From: Klebsiella quasivariicola
GTDB taxonomy: Bacteria > Pseudomonadota > Gammaproteobacteria > Enterobacterales > Enterobacteriaceae
DNA length: 64,000 bases
Direction of reading: 5' to 3'
NCBI RefSeq assembly: GCF_002269255.1
Contig: NZ_CP022823.1
Location: forward strand, 186,001 to 250,000
Positions within the stretch are counted from its first letter, which is position 1. Each line of letters starts with the position of its first letter. A program made the position numbers and the translations under genes. The notes beneath the pieces were generated by a model. That model had not been told where the DNA came from. It ran no database searches and was given only the letters and a program-made list of their open reading frames with translations. Positions 8,153 through 16,830 of the stretch are shown piece by piece.

Positions 8153-8980
8153 ATGGTGATGAAAGAGAGCGAGACAGGACAAGACAAAGAGCGGCCGGCG
8201 GGAAGTCAGAGCCTGTTCCGTGGACTGATGCTGATTGAAATTCTGAGCAACTATCCAAACGGTTGCCCGCTGGCGCATCTGTCAGAGCTGGCGGGGCTCA
8301 ATAAAAGTACCGTCCATCGATTACTGCAGGGTTTGCAGTCCTGTGGGTATGTCACACCGGCCCCGGCGGCGGGTAGCTATCGGCTCACCACCAAGTTCAT
8401 CGCCGTTGGCCAGAAAGCGCTCTCCTCGCTGAATATCATCCATGTGGCGGCTCCCCATCTTGAAGCGCTTAACCTGGCGACGGGCGAAACGGTGAACTTT
8501 TCCAGCCGGGAAGACGATCATGCGATCCTGATTTACAAGCTTGAGCCGACCACCGGCATGCTGCGTACCCGCGCTTATATTGGCCAACATATGCCGCTCT
8601 ATTGCTCCGCGATGGGGAAGATTTACATGGCGTTCGGCCATCCTGACTATGTGGAGCATTACTGGAACACTCACCAGGATATTATTCAGCCGCTGACCCG
8701 CAACACCATCACCGGCTTGCCAGCCATGCATGATGAGCTGGCGCAGATCCGTGAACGGAACATGGCCATGGACCGGGAAGAGAATGAGCTGGGGGTGTCC
8801 TGTCTGGCGGTGCCGGTTTTCGATATTCACCAGCGCGTGCCCTACGCCATTTCTATTTCTCTGTCGACGTCGCGCCTCAAGCAGATAGGCGAAAAGAACT
8901 TGTTAAAGCCACTGCGTGAGACCGCCGAAGCAATCTCACGTGAGCTGGGCTTTACGGTGCGTGAAGCGTCAGGCACATGA
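8153..8980 (+). CDS. yiaJ: YiaJ (PlaR), IclR-family regulator of the yia operon
   Basis: This 275-residue IclR-family regulator has an N-terminal winged HTH (LAHLSELAGLNKSTVHRLLQGLQ, about 43-65, shown in two parts of the same helix pair) and a C-terminal effector domain ending with the family pattern DREENELGVSCLAVPVFD about 205-222. E. coli YiaJ represses yiaK-S. In Klebsiella, L-ascorbate-6-phosphate was reported as the inducing metabolite (known, not visible here). ATG 8153 is preceded by GGGGAG; ATG 8159 is an alternative two codons inward. It is transcribed away from the operon it controls, as usual for the family. Confidence 0.93.
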   Translation: MVMKESETGQDKERPAGSQSLFRGLMLIEILSNYPNGCPLAHLSELAGLNKSTVHRLLQGLQSCGYVTPAPAAGSYRLTTKFIAVGQKALSSLNIIHVAAPHLEALNLATGETVNFSSREDDHAILIYKLEPTTGMLRTRAYIGQHMPLYCSAMGKIYMAFGHPDYVEHYWNTHQDIIQPLTRNTITGLPAMHDELAQIRERNMAMDREENELGVSCLAVPVFDIHQRVPYAISISLSTSRLKQIGEKNLLKPLRETAEAISRELGFTVREASGT

Positions 8981-9089
8981 CCACATCTTCCTCATCATCT
9001 GACAAAAAACAGCGCTGATTCCATTCAGGATCAAAGCGCGGGTAGGGACTATTCTGGCACCCTGCGGTTTTATCCCCAGGGAGCAGAGG

Positions 9090-9575
9090 ATGAACCGGTT
9101 TCTTATTGCCAGTGCCCAGCAGTGTATTGGCTGTCGTACCTGTGAAGTGGCCTGCGTGGTCGCGCACCAGCAGGCACAGGATGTCGCCGCCCTGTCGACG
9201 AACCATTTTGCGCCGCGTATTCGGGTGGTGAAAAGCGGTGACATATCGACGGCGACGGCCTGCCGGCAATGCGAGGATGCGCCCTGCGCCAGCGTTTGCC
9301 CGCAGGGGGCGATTCAGCGTGACAATGACGTCTGGTGGGTCGACCAGCGGCGCTGCATCGGCTGCAAAAGTTGCATGGTAGCCTGCCCGTACGGCGCGAT
9401 GACCGTCACGGTGGTGAGCCAGCAGGCACAGGCGCTGAAATGCGATTTATGCCATCACCGCGCCGAGGGTCCGGCCTGCGTGGCCGCCTGCCCGACGCAG
9501 GCGCTGCGGGTGATGGTTCCCGCAGAGCTGGAAGCGCTATGCGCGCAAAAACGCCAGCGGCTGGCGCTGGCGTGA
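9090..9575 (+). CDS. ysaA: YsaA, HydN-like ferredoxin with four [4Fe-4S] motifs
   Basis: This 161-residue soluble iron-sulfur protein is homologous to HydN, HycB and DmsB electron-transfer subunits. Four cysteine motifs can be read: CIGCRTCEVAC (about 13), CRQCEDAPCASVCP (about 58), CIGCKSCMVACP (about 92), and CDLCHHRAEGPACVAACP (about 118). This is enough for four clusters. It probably shuttles electrons to an oxidoreductase, but no partner enzyme is encoded nearby. It follows yiaJ after about 110 bp, as in E. coli, and converges on avtA. The start has a purine-rich AGCAGAGG site. Confidence 0.88.
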   Translation: MNRFLIASAQQCIGCRTCEVACVVAHQQAQDVAALSTNHFAPRIRVVKSGDISTATACRQCEDAPCASVCPQGAIQRDNDVWWVDQRRCIGCKSCMVACPYGAMTVTVVSQQAQALKCDLCHHRAEGPACVAACPTQALRVMVPAELEALCAQKRQRLALA

Positions 9576-9587
9576 GTAGGGCCGTTG

Positions 9588-9606
9588 ACGGGCGTTACCC
9601 GCCCGT
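9588..9606. terminator. Short hairpin between convergent ysaA and avtA
   Basis: ACGGGCG and CGCCCGT form a 7-bp stem in the 42-bp space between the two stop codons, without a T-run. It may act on either transcript; evidence is structural only. Confidence 0.3.
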
Positions 9607-9617
9607 GGCGTCAGAGG

Positions 9618-10874
9618 CTATGCTTCCTGTTCGCGCCAGGCGAATTCAATCTCTTCGGCGAGAATTTTCACCCCGGCCTCAATTTTTTGCGGGTCTGGCA
9701 CATAGTTCATGCGCATACACTGGTGGGTGTGCGGCCACGGCTTATCCAGACCCGGGAAGAAGTAATCCCCCGGCACCATCAGCACGCCGCGCTTTTTCAG
9801 CCGCTGATACAGCAGCTCGGTGGAGACCGGCAGATCCTTAAACCACAGCCAGAGGAAGATCGCTCCCTCCGGTTTGTGAATCAGGCAGCGCTCCTCCGGC
9901 AGATAGCGGCGAATAATGGCGATGGTTTCCTGCACCCGCTGATAATAGAAGGGCTTGATCACCGTCTCTGACAGGCGCAGCAGATCCTGTCGTTTAATCA
10001 TTTCGCACATCATTGCCGGCCCGATGCCGCCAGGGGCGAGGCTGATAATGCCGTTCATATTGCTGATGGCGGTGATGATTTTCTCGTTGGCGATGATAAT
10101 CCCGCAGCGGCTCCCCGGCAGCCCCAGTTTGGACAGGCTCATACACAGCACGATGTTTGGATTCCACAGCGGTCGGGCGTCGCTAAAGATAATCCCCGGG
10201 AACGGTACGCCGTAGGCGTTATCAATTACCAGCGGGACCCCGTGCTGATTCGCCAGCGCATCCAGTTTGATCAGCTCTTCATCAGTGATGACGTTGCCGG
10301 TCGGGTTGGTGGGGCGCGAGACGCAGATCATCCCGGTCTCTTCCGTCACCTGCAGATGTTCAAAATCAACGTGGTATTTGAACTGGCCTTCCGGCAGCAG
10401 TTCGATGTTCGGCCGGGTGGCAACGAACAGATCCTCTTCCAGACCGGCATCGGCGTAACCAATATATTCCGGCGTCAGTGGGAACAGTACCTTACGCGTG
10501 GTGCCATCTGCCCGACGGCCTGCAAACAGATTAAATAAGTAGAAAAATGCGCTCTGACTGCCGTTTGTTAGCGCAATATTCTGTGGTTCGATCTCCCAGC
10601 CCAGCTCGTCGCGCAGCATGTTCGCCAGCAGGTTCAGCAGCTCGCTTTTGCCCTGGGGGCCATCATAATTACATAGCGCATCAAGGGCTTTGCCATTATC
10701 CAGCATGTCGGACAGCAGCTGCTGGAAGTAGTCATTCATTTCCGGGATCTGCGCGGGGTTACCGCCGCCCAGCATAATAGCGCCCGGCGTGCGCAGACCG
10801 TCATTAAGGTCTTCCATCAGGCGGGTGATGCCTGAATGACGGGTGAATTTGTCGCCGAAAAGGGAAAATGTCAT
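9618..10874 (-). CDS. avtA: Valine-pyruvate aminotransferase (AvtA)
   Basis: This 418-residue class I/II PLP-dependent aminotransferase carries out alanine-valine transamination (transaminase C), using pyruvate or 2-ketoisovalerate as acceptor. The PLP-lysine lies in LCMSLSKLGLPGSR (about 245), with the upstream NPTGN motif (about 190) and VIDNAYGVPFPG (about 215). The N-terminus MTFSLFGDKFTRHSGITRLM is typical and the length is normal. It is a single gene; upstream of it lie about 165 bp shared with the malS 3' end. Terminator and promoter are otherwise not clear. Confidence 0.95.
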   Translation of the reverse strand: MTFSLFGDKFTRHSGITRLMEDLNDGLRTPGAIMLGGGNPAQIPEMNDYFQQLLSDMLDNGKALDALCNYDGPQGKSELLNLLANMLRDELGWEIEPQNIALTNGSQSAFFYLFNLFAGRRADGTTRKVLFPLTPEYIGYADAGLEEDLFVATRPNIELLPEGQFKYHVDFEHLQVTEETGMICVSRPTNPTGNVITDEELIKLDALANQHGVPLVIDNAYGVPFPGIIFSDARPLWNPNIVLCMSLSKLGLPGSRCGIIIANEKIITAISNMNGIISLAPGGIGPAMMCEMIKRQDLLRLSETVIKPFYYQRVQETIAIIRRYLPEERCLIHKPEGAIFLWLWFKDLPVSTELLYQRLKKRGVLMVPGDYFFPGLDKPWPHTHQCMRMNYVPDPQKIEAGVKILAEEIEFAWREQEA

Positions 10875-11007
10875 CGCGAATAGTCTGTCGGTGGTTCTGG
10901 AAAGTGGCTAACCATAACGCCAGCGCCAGCGTGGTGCAAATCTGAGGGAGGAGGAGGCTTTTTATCTTTATCCTGGTAATTGCTATTTTGCTAGCGTTTT
11001 GTTCTGA

Positions 11008-11035
11008 GTGGCTCCCCGCGAGGGCGGAGAGCCAC
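11008..11035 (-). terminator. Hairpin downstream of malS
   Basis: GTGGCTC and GAGCCAC form a stem just past the malS stop. On the minus strand it is not followed by a strong U-run, so termination is plausible rather than certain. Confidence 0.4.
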
Positions 11036-11042
11036 GTGTGGA

Positions 11043-13076
11043 TTACTGCTGCTGTCCGGCCCAGATAACCATCACTTTGTCTTCACCGCGCTCACGTACG
11101 AAACCGTAACCGCGCGGCATCGACAGCGTTGTCTGTTTGCCCATACCGATTGCCGGATGGCGAGCGCGGAACTGGCCGATCTTCTGCCAGTGGGTGACGC
11201 TGCGGGCCGCCTTGCCGTTGACGTCCTGCCAGTTCATCTCCGAACGGGTGCCCTGCAGCGGGTCCGAACCGGTGGGGCCGAACGGGCGCGATGATTCGTC
11301 GCCATAGAAAATCTGCACCGCGCCAGGGGCCAGCAGCAACAGCTCCGCCGCCGTAGTGCCCCCTTCGCGGAACAGGCGCGTATCGTGTGAAGAGAGATAG
11401 CTCAGGACGTTAAAGCTCTGCAGCTTGTCCGCCATTTGCTGCCAGGTGAGGTCAATATTGGCCATGCAGTTCGCTGCTTTCGCCGCCTGGTCCTGATAGT
11501 CGAAATTGATCATCGCATCAAAACCGTGGCGATAATAATCGCTCTGCATCACGCCATGTCCCCAGGCTTCGCCGGTCATCCAGAACGGCGCCGCATCCAG
11601 GGCTTTATCCGGATTGGCTTTCTTCCACTCCGCCAGCGCGGCGGTGGCCTGGGTTTTTAACTGCTGCCAGGCGTCCATCTCCACATGTTTGGCGGTATCG
11701 ACGCGGAAGCCATCGATGCCGTAGTCACGTACCCACTGGCTCAGCCAGTGGGTCAGGTAGTCGCGCGGCGTATAGCCCGGGATCACTTTCGCTGCGGTGT
11801 CTGGTTTATGGCTATAGAAGTTCGGCAGGCCTGAGGCTTCCTTCGATTCGGTTTTCAGGTCCGGCAGGAAGGCCAGCGACATGGTGAGATCGTCATAGCC
11901 TGGGTTGTCATAATCGCCGATATCGGTGCGGATCCACTTCTTGCCCCACCATTTCTCCCAGCCGGCTTTGTCGCTGAAGTTGATGTAGTCGTTAAAGCTG
12001 TGCCAGGTTTGGCCCGCGCCCGGCTTCCAGTCTGTCCAACGCTCGCCGAGGGTTTTTTTCAGCTCATCGCCTTGCAGATACAGAGCGCCGAACTGGAACT
12101 CCTGCATGTCGGCCAGGGTAGCGTAACCGGTATGGTTCATCACCACGTCAAACAGGATGCGTATGCCGCGCTTATGCGCTTCATCCACCAGCCGGCGGAG
12201 ATCCGCTTCGGTCCCCATGTTGGCATCCAGTTTCGACCAGTCCTGGGTGTAATAGCCGTGGTAGGCGTAGTGAGGAAAATCGCCCTTCGTGCCGCCGCCG
12301 ACCCAGCCGTGGATCTGCTCAAGCGGGGAGCTGATCCACAGGGCGTTAACCCCCATCTGCTGCAGATAATCCAGCTTGCTGGTTAATCCCTGCAGGTCGC
12401 CGCCGTGGAAGGTGCCGATCTCCTGCATGCCGTCCTTATGGCGACCGTAGCTATTGTCGTTGGCCGGGTTGCCGTTTACAAAGCGATCGGTCAGGACGAA
12501 GTAGACAGTGGCGTTGTGCCAGTCAAACGGCGCTGGGGCGGCAGTCTCGGCGCGCTCGAGCAGCAGCAGACCATTGCTGCCGAAGGCGGGCTGCAGGGTG
12601 ATTTTGCCGCCGCTGACGGTCGCGACATTGCCGCTGTAGAAATCGCGGACCTTACTACCCTCAGCGAAGGTTTTACTGACGTCGATGGTCAGGGGTTTTC
12701 CATCCCACTTCGGACACTGACGGATCTGCGGCGCCGCGGCGCTGGTCTCTTTTTCCTCCAGCGAAATCATCATCGTCGGCGTGCCGGAGCGGGTATCCAC
12801 CTCGAGGGTATATAGACCCTGGCGGAAGATGCGCCATTGCGGCGGGGTGCCGCGGCAGGGTTCCATGGACAGCATCTGGTTGAGCTTAATGGCGCCGGAC
12901 GGCTGCCAGCACTGTTGGTCAAAATTTAGCTGCAGGGGACGTGTACCCTTCTCAACCACTTTCTGGCTGATGAATCGGCCCGTCCCCTCTTCGGTAAAAG
13001 CCGGGAAGTCGGCAGTAGTCCAGGCGGCGAAGGCCATCCCAGGCACGAATAACGTGGCAAGCGCAGCGAGTTTCAT
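11043..13076 (-). CDS. malS: Periplasmic alpha-amylase (MalS)
   Basis: This 677-residue GH13 enzyme hydrolyses maltodextrins in the periplasm. A signal peptide is clear (MKLAALATLFVPGMAFA, about 17 residues). Catalytic landmarks are VVMNHTGYAT (region I), IDGFRVDTAKHVE (nucleophile Asp), WMTGEAWGHG (acid/base Glu), and LSSHDTRLF (transition-state Asp), in GH13 order. Cysteines in the N-terminal region fit disulfides of the secreted enzyme. The length matches E. coli MalS. It diverges from bax; a possible MalT site lies upstream. It supplies shorter dextrins to the maltose system, which is not in this window. Confidence 0.95.
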   Translation of the reverse strand: MKLAALATLFVPGMAFAAWTTADFPAFTEEGTGRFISQKVVEKGTRPLQLNFDQQCWQPSGAIKLNQMLSMEPCRGTPPQWRIFRQGLYTLEVDTRSGTPTMMISLEEKETSAAAPQIRQCPKWDGKPLTIDVSKTFAEGSKVRDFYSGNVATVSGGKITLQPAFGSNGLLLLERAETAAPAPFDWHNATVYFVLTDRFVNGNPANDNSYGRHKDGMQEIGTFHGGDLQGLTSKLDYLQQMGVNALWISSPLEQIHGWVGGGTKGDFPHYAYHGYYTQDWSKLDANMGTEADLRRLVDEAHKRGIRILFDVVMNHTGYATLADMQEFQFGALYLQGDELKKTLGERWTDWKPGAGQTWHSFNDYINFSDKAGWEKWWGKKWIRTDIGDYDNPGYDDLTMSLAFLPDLKTESKEASGLPNFYSHKPDTAAKVIPGYTPRDYLTHWLSQWVRDYGIDGFRVDTAKHVEMDAWQQLKTQATAALAEWKKANPDKALDAAPFWMTGEAWGHGVMQSDYYRHGFDAMINFDYQDQAAKAANCMANIDLTWQQMADKLQSFNVLSYLSSHDTRLFREGGTTAAELLLLAPGAVQIFYGDESSRPFGPTGSDPLQGTRSEMNWQDVNGKAARSVTHWQKIGQFRARHPAIGMGKQTTLSMPRGYGFVRERGEDKVMVIWAGQQQ

Positions 13077-13131
13077 TGCGGGATCCTGTGAGCGGTTTTT
13101 AACTAGTGTGCCTTGTTGCCGCGCGGGTGAA

Positions 13132-13165
13132 CTCCTCCTGGCGAGGGGGTTTACCAGGAGGATGA
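13132..13165. promoter_or_regulatory. Candidate MalT boxes in the malS-bax gap
   Basis: The 315-bp divergent gap (13077-13391) holds an inverted pair CTCCTCCTGG (13132-13141) and CCAGGAGGA (13154-13162), each containing a GGAGGA/GGATGA-like core as recognised by MalT. malS is a known MalT-regulon member. On the bax side TTGATG (13290-13295) and GATACT (13314-13319) could be a weak promoter. The rest of the gap shows nothing I can name. Confidence 0.35.
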
Positions 13166-13391
13166 AAAGGGGTGAGTGACACCGCTCAAAAAATAGGCTA
13201 AAAATGAGACGGAGCTAGCATTTTCGCACTCGCGTTGCGGCGCAGAAACCGATTTCAGATGACACCAATTCGGAATTGGACTATTTCTGTTGATGCTCTC
13301 ATTGCGTATTTTTGATACTATTAGCGATTCAGCTATCGTTTTTTTGTGAAAAACAAGGTGTTGGAATGCATATATCCGACCAGGAGACCTG

Positions 13392-14210
13392 ATGATATCG
13401 AATCCCATACGACGATATGGGGCCGCAATACTTATGTTACTAACCTGCATTTTTTCAGGTAGTGTGTTGGCCACAACGCACACAGCAACAAAGAGTCATA
13501 AAGCCCCAACGGTTAAGAAGATCAGTAGTACTAAGGTAAGCAGTAAACAAGAGTATTCTCGCAATAGTGTAAAGAGCAGTTCACTTCCTGACTTGCGAAA
13601 ATACCCTTCCGGAACACCAAGGAAAAAAGCGTTTCTCCGGACGGTCATGCCTTATATTACCAAGCAGAATCAGGCGATTACTGCGGATCGTAACTGGCTT
13701 GTTTCCAAGCAGTACGATGCTCGCTGGTCGCCGACTGAGAAGGCGCGCCTGAAGGACATCGCTGCCCGTTATAAGGTGAAGTGGTCAGGCAATACGCGTC
13801 ATGTGCCCTGGAACGCGCTGCTTGAGCGTGTCGACATTATTCCGAACAGCATGGTGGCAACCATGGCAGCGGCGGAAAGTGGCTGGGGGACCTCCAGGCT
13901 GGCGCGTGAGAACAACAACCTGTTTGGCATGAAGTGCGGCGCCGGGCGTTGCCGCGGAGCGATGAAAGGCTACTCGCAGTTTGAGTCGGTGGAGCAGTCG
14001 GTGCAGGCTTACGTAACAAACCTGAACACCCACCCGGCCTATTCCTCTTTCCGCAAATCGCGTCTGCAGCTGCGCAAGGCGGATCAGGAAGTGACGGCCA
14101 GCACCATGATTCATAAGCTGAAGGGTTATTCGACCAAAGGGTCGAGCTACAACAACTATCTCTTCGCAATGTATCAGGACAATCAGCGGCTTATCGCTGC
14201 CCATCTGTAA
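13392..14210 (+). CDS. bax: Bax, glucosaminidase-domain envelope protein
   Basis: This 272-residue protein has an N-terminal hydrophobic signal (about residues 9-31, MLLTCIFSGSVLA) followed by a low-complexity Ser/Thr/Lys linker. Its C-terminal glucosaminidase (LYZ2/FlgJ-like) domain carries the motif MAAAESGWGTSRLARENNN (about 157-175), whose Glu is the likely acid catalyst, and ends with VQAYVTNLNTHPAYSSFR. It is predicted to act on peptidoglycan in the periplasm; the physiological role is not settled. The start is fixed by an AGGAG box. A strong terminator follows immediately. Confidence 0.9.
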   Translation: MISNPIRRYGAAILMLLTCIFSGSVLATTHTATKSHKAPTVKKISSTKVSSKQEYSRNSVKSSSLPDLRKYPSGTPRKKAFLRTVMPYITKQNQAITADRNWLVSKQYDARWSPTEKARLKDIAARYKVKWSGNTRHVPWNALLERVDIIPNSMVATMAAAESGWGTSRLARENNNLFGMKCGAGRCRGAMKGYSQFESVEQSVQAYVTNLNTHPAYSSFRKSRLQLRKADQEVTASTMIHKLKGYSTKGSSYNNYLFAMYQDNQRLIAAHL

Positions 14211-14214
14211 TCCC

Positions 14215-14246
14215 GATGCCCGGCCTTGTCGCCGGGCATTTTTTTG
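14215..14246 (+). terminator. Rho-independent terminator of bax
   Basis: GATGCCCGGC and GCCGGGCAT form the stem, followed by seven T residues. It lies between the bax and xylR stops and probably serves bax. Confidence 0.88.
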
Positions 14247-14248
14247 CC

Positions 14249-15427
14249 CTACAGCATCACCTCGCTGTGCCGGTCACGGTACTCCTTCGGCGTCACGTCG
14301 TACTCCTTCTTAAACACCGAATAGAAATATTGCAGCGACGGATAGCCGCACATCTGTGAAATCTCATTGATCGACAGGCTGGTGGACACCAGCAGGCTGC
14401 GCGCCTTTTCCAGCTTCTCACTGTGGATCACCGTGTGGATGGTCTCCCCGACCTCCTCTTTGAAGCGTTTTTCCAGATTAGAGCGAGAGATGCCCACGGC
14501 GTCGAGCACCTGTTCCACCTTGATGCCTTTACAGGCGTTGTTGCGAATATAATGCATCGCCTGAATCACGGAGGGATCGTTTAACGACCGGTAGTCGGTG
14601 GAGCGCCGCTCAACGACGCGCATCGGCGGGATCAGCTGACGCTGCAGCGGGAGCACCTCGTTATTCAGCAGCCGGTGGAGTAATTTTGCCGCCTGATATC
14701 CCATCTGGCGGGTGCCCTGGGCGACGGAGGAGAGGGCGACGCGGGAGAGGTAGCGAGTCAGCTCCTCGTTATCGATGCCAATAACGCACAGTTTCTCTGG
14801 CACCGGGATATGCAGCAGCTCGCAGGCCTGCAGAACGTGGCGGGCGCGGGCGTCGGTGACGGCGATGATGCCGGTTTGCGGCGGCAGGGTTTGCAGCCAG
14901 TCGGCGAGCCGGTTTTGCGCGTGCTGCCAGTTTTCCGGCGCTGTCTCCAGCCCCTGGTAGACCACGCCGCGATATTTCTCCTTCGCGACCAACTGGCAGA
15001 AGGCATACTCGCGCTCTACCGCCCAGCGTTTACCGCTGGAGGTGGGAAGGCCGTAAAACGCGAAGCGGTGCACCCCTTTTTCCTTCAAATGGAGAAAGGC
15101 GCTTTCTACCAGCGCGGCGTTATCCGTAGCGATATAGTGAACCGGTGGGTACCGCTCTGGCTGATGATAAGATCCGCCGACGCCGACGATGGGCACGTGG
15201 ACATCGGCCAGCAGCTTTTCGATTTCGGGATCGTCATAGTCGGCGATAACGCCATCGCCCAACCACTCTTTGATGTTTTCGATGCGTGCCCGAAAATCCT
15301 CTTCAATAAAGATATCCCACTCCAGCTGGGAGGCCTGCAGATACTCGCCGACGCCCTCAACCACCTGGCGGTCATAAGCTTTGTTGGCGTTGAATAACAG
15401 CGTAATACGGTGACGCTTTTCAAACAT
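14249..15427 (-). CDS. xylR: XylR, xylose operon activator
   Basis: This 392-residue activator has a periplasmic-binding-protein-like sensor domain (about 1-280, beginning MFEKRHRITLLFNANKAYDR) and a C-terminal AraC/XylS double HTH (about 290-392; VDAVGISRSNLEKRF-type first HTH and INEISQMCGYPSLQYFYSVF second HTH). It binds D-xylose and activates the divergent xylA and xylF promoters. The ATG at 15427 is chosen because it gives the conserved N-terminus; ten upstream in-frame codons are not conserved. It is placed downstream of the transporter genes in this arrangement, with a repeat element between. Confidence 0.95.
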   Translation of the reverse strand: MFEKRHRITLLFNANKAYDRQVVEGVGEYLQASQLEWDIFIEEDFRARIENIKEWLGDGVIADYDDPEIEKLLADVHVPIVGVGGSYHQPERYPPVHYIATDNAALVESAFLHLKEKGVHRFAFYGLPTSSGKRWAVEREYAFCQLVAKEKYRGVVYQGLETAPENWQHAQNRLADWLQTLPPQTGIIAVTDARARHVLQACELLHIPVPEKLCVIGIDNEELTRYLSRVALSSVAQGTRQMGYQAAKLLHRLLNNEVLPLQRQLIPPMRVVERRSTDYRSLNDPSVIQAMHYIRNNACKGIKVEQVLDAVGISRSNLEKRFKEEVGETIHTVIHSEKLEKARSLLVSTSLSINEISQMCGYPSLQYFYSVFKKEYDVTPKEYRDRHSEVML

Positions 15428-15453
15428 AGATAATGTTCCTGCTCTAACCCCGG

Positions 15454-15555
15454 TCATACCCCTTCATTCTTGATGTTGCTGCGCACTCACCCCGGCCACG
15501 TACGCCGGTACGCGGCCCGGATGCGCGGTCTGCAACCCGAATGATGTTGGGTATA
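15454..15555. repeat. Palindromic intergenic repeat between xylR and xylH
   Basis: The element of about 100 bp is bounded by ATACCCC and GGGTATA, with internal inverted arms (CGGCCACGTACGCCGG and neighbouring GC-rich stems). It resembles the enterobacterial intergenic element also seen at 19756-19862, having similar TACCC ends and an interior ATTC...GAAT pairing, but it is diverged. It lies at the 5' side of xylR in the 221-bp gap, and could form a hairpin in read-through RNA. Confidence 0.55.
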
Positions 15556-15648
15556 CACTACCGGCTAATGCCCGAGATATTTCAAGCGCCTTATGGCGAA
15601 GTTTGGCGGTAGCGCAAAGAATTCAGACATTCTTCAGAGAGTGCCTCC

Positions 15649-16830
15649 TTACGCGCGCCGCTTGGTGGCGGAGTCCATCCACACCGCCAGCAGCAAAATG
15701 GCCCCTTTAACGATATATTGCCAGAAGGTGGCGACGTCCATCATGCTCATGCCGTTATCCAGGGCCGACATGATAAACGCCCCCATTACCGCCCCGGCGA
15801 CGCTGCCGATGCCGCCTGCCAGGCTGGTGCCGCCGATAACGCAGGCGGCGATGGCGTCCAGTTCGGCGATGTTGCCCGCCGAGGGCGACCCGGCGCCGAG
15901 GCGCGAGCTAAGGATTAGCCCGGCAATGGCGACCATCAGACCGTTAATGGCGAAGACCGCCAGCTTGGTACGCTCGACGTTAATTCCGGACAGGCGGGCC
16001 GCCTCCAGATTACCGCCGATGGCGTAGATGCGGCGACCAAAGGCGGTGCGGGTGGCCATAAACAGGCCCGCCAGCAGCAGGGCGGCGAGGATCAGCACTG
16101 GGGTCGGTACGCCGCGATAGTCATTGAGCAGCCAGATTGCGCCCAGCACAATCACCGCGGTAATGGCCTGGCGGCCGACGGCGGCGGTGGAGGACGAGGT
16201 CGCCAGACCTAACGCCTGCCGGCGCATCCGCCCGCGCCACTGCCAGACGATAAACACCGCCATGCCGACAACACCAATGCCGAAGCCGATGCCGTCTGGC
16301 AGGTAGCTTTGGCCGATCTGCGACATCGCCGGACTGGTGGGCGAGACGGTGGTCCCGTTGGTGATGCCGATCAGAATGCCGCGAAACGCCAGCATCCCGG
16401 CAAGGGTGACGATAAACGAGGGCACTTTGCGATAGGCTACCCACCATCCGTTCCACGCCCCGAGCAGCAGGCCCATCACCAGCGTCACCAGAATGGTGAG
16501 CGGCAGCGGCCAGCCGAGCCAGACGTCAAAGATCGCCGCAGCGCCGCCCAGCAGCCCCATCATCGAGCCAACGGAGAGGTCGATTTCTGCCGAAATAATC
16601 ACAAACACCATGCCGACGGCGAGGATGCCGGTGATGGCCGTCTGCCGCAGCAGGTTGGAGATATTGCGTGCGCTCAGGTAGGCGCCATCGGTAACCCAGG
16701 TGAAAAACAGCATAATGACGACGATGGCGGCGATCATCACGAAGACCTGGAGATTCAGCCCCTTCAGCGCCGGCAGGGCCGCGGGGGCGGTTGGGGTGAG
16801 TTTGATTTCAGACGACGTGTTCTTCGACAT
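15649..16830 (-). CDS. xylH: XylH, xylose ABC transporter permease
   Basis: This 393-residue inner membrane permease is of the ribose/xylose (CUT2) ABC type with about 10 hydrophobic segments. The family core AISAEIDLSVGSMMGL (about 80) and the loop AIGGNLEAARLSGINVERTK (about 275, contacts the ATPase) are visible, as is the conserved DAIAACVIGGTSLAGGIGSV near the C-terminus. It pairs with XylG and the binding protein XylF for high-affinity xylose import. Its start overlaps the end of xylG by 23 bp. Confidence 0.95.
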   Translation of the reverse strand: MSKNTSSEIKLTPTAPAALPALKGLNLQVFVMIAAIVVIMLFFTWVTDGAYLSARNISNLLRQTAITGILAVGMVFVIISAEIDLSVGSMMGLLGGAAAIFDVWLGWPLPLTILVTLVMGLLLGAWNGWWVAYRKVPSFIVTLAGMLAFRGILIGITNGTTVSPTSPAMSQIGQSYLPDGIGFGIGVVGMAVFIVWQWRGRMRRQALGLATSSSTAAVGRQAITAVIVLGAIWLLNDYRGVPTPVLILAALLLAGLFMATRTAFGRRIYAIGGNLEAARLSGINVERTKLAVFAINGLMVAIAGLILSSRLGAGSPSAGNIAELDAIAACVIGGTSLAGGIGSVAGAVMGAFIMSALDNGMSMMDVATFWQYIVKGAILLLAVWMDSATKRRA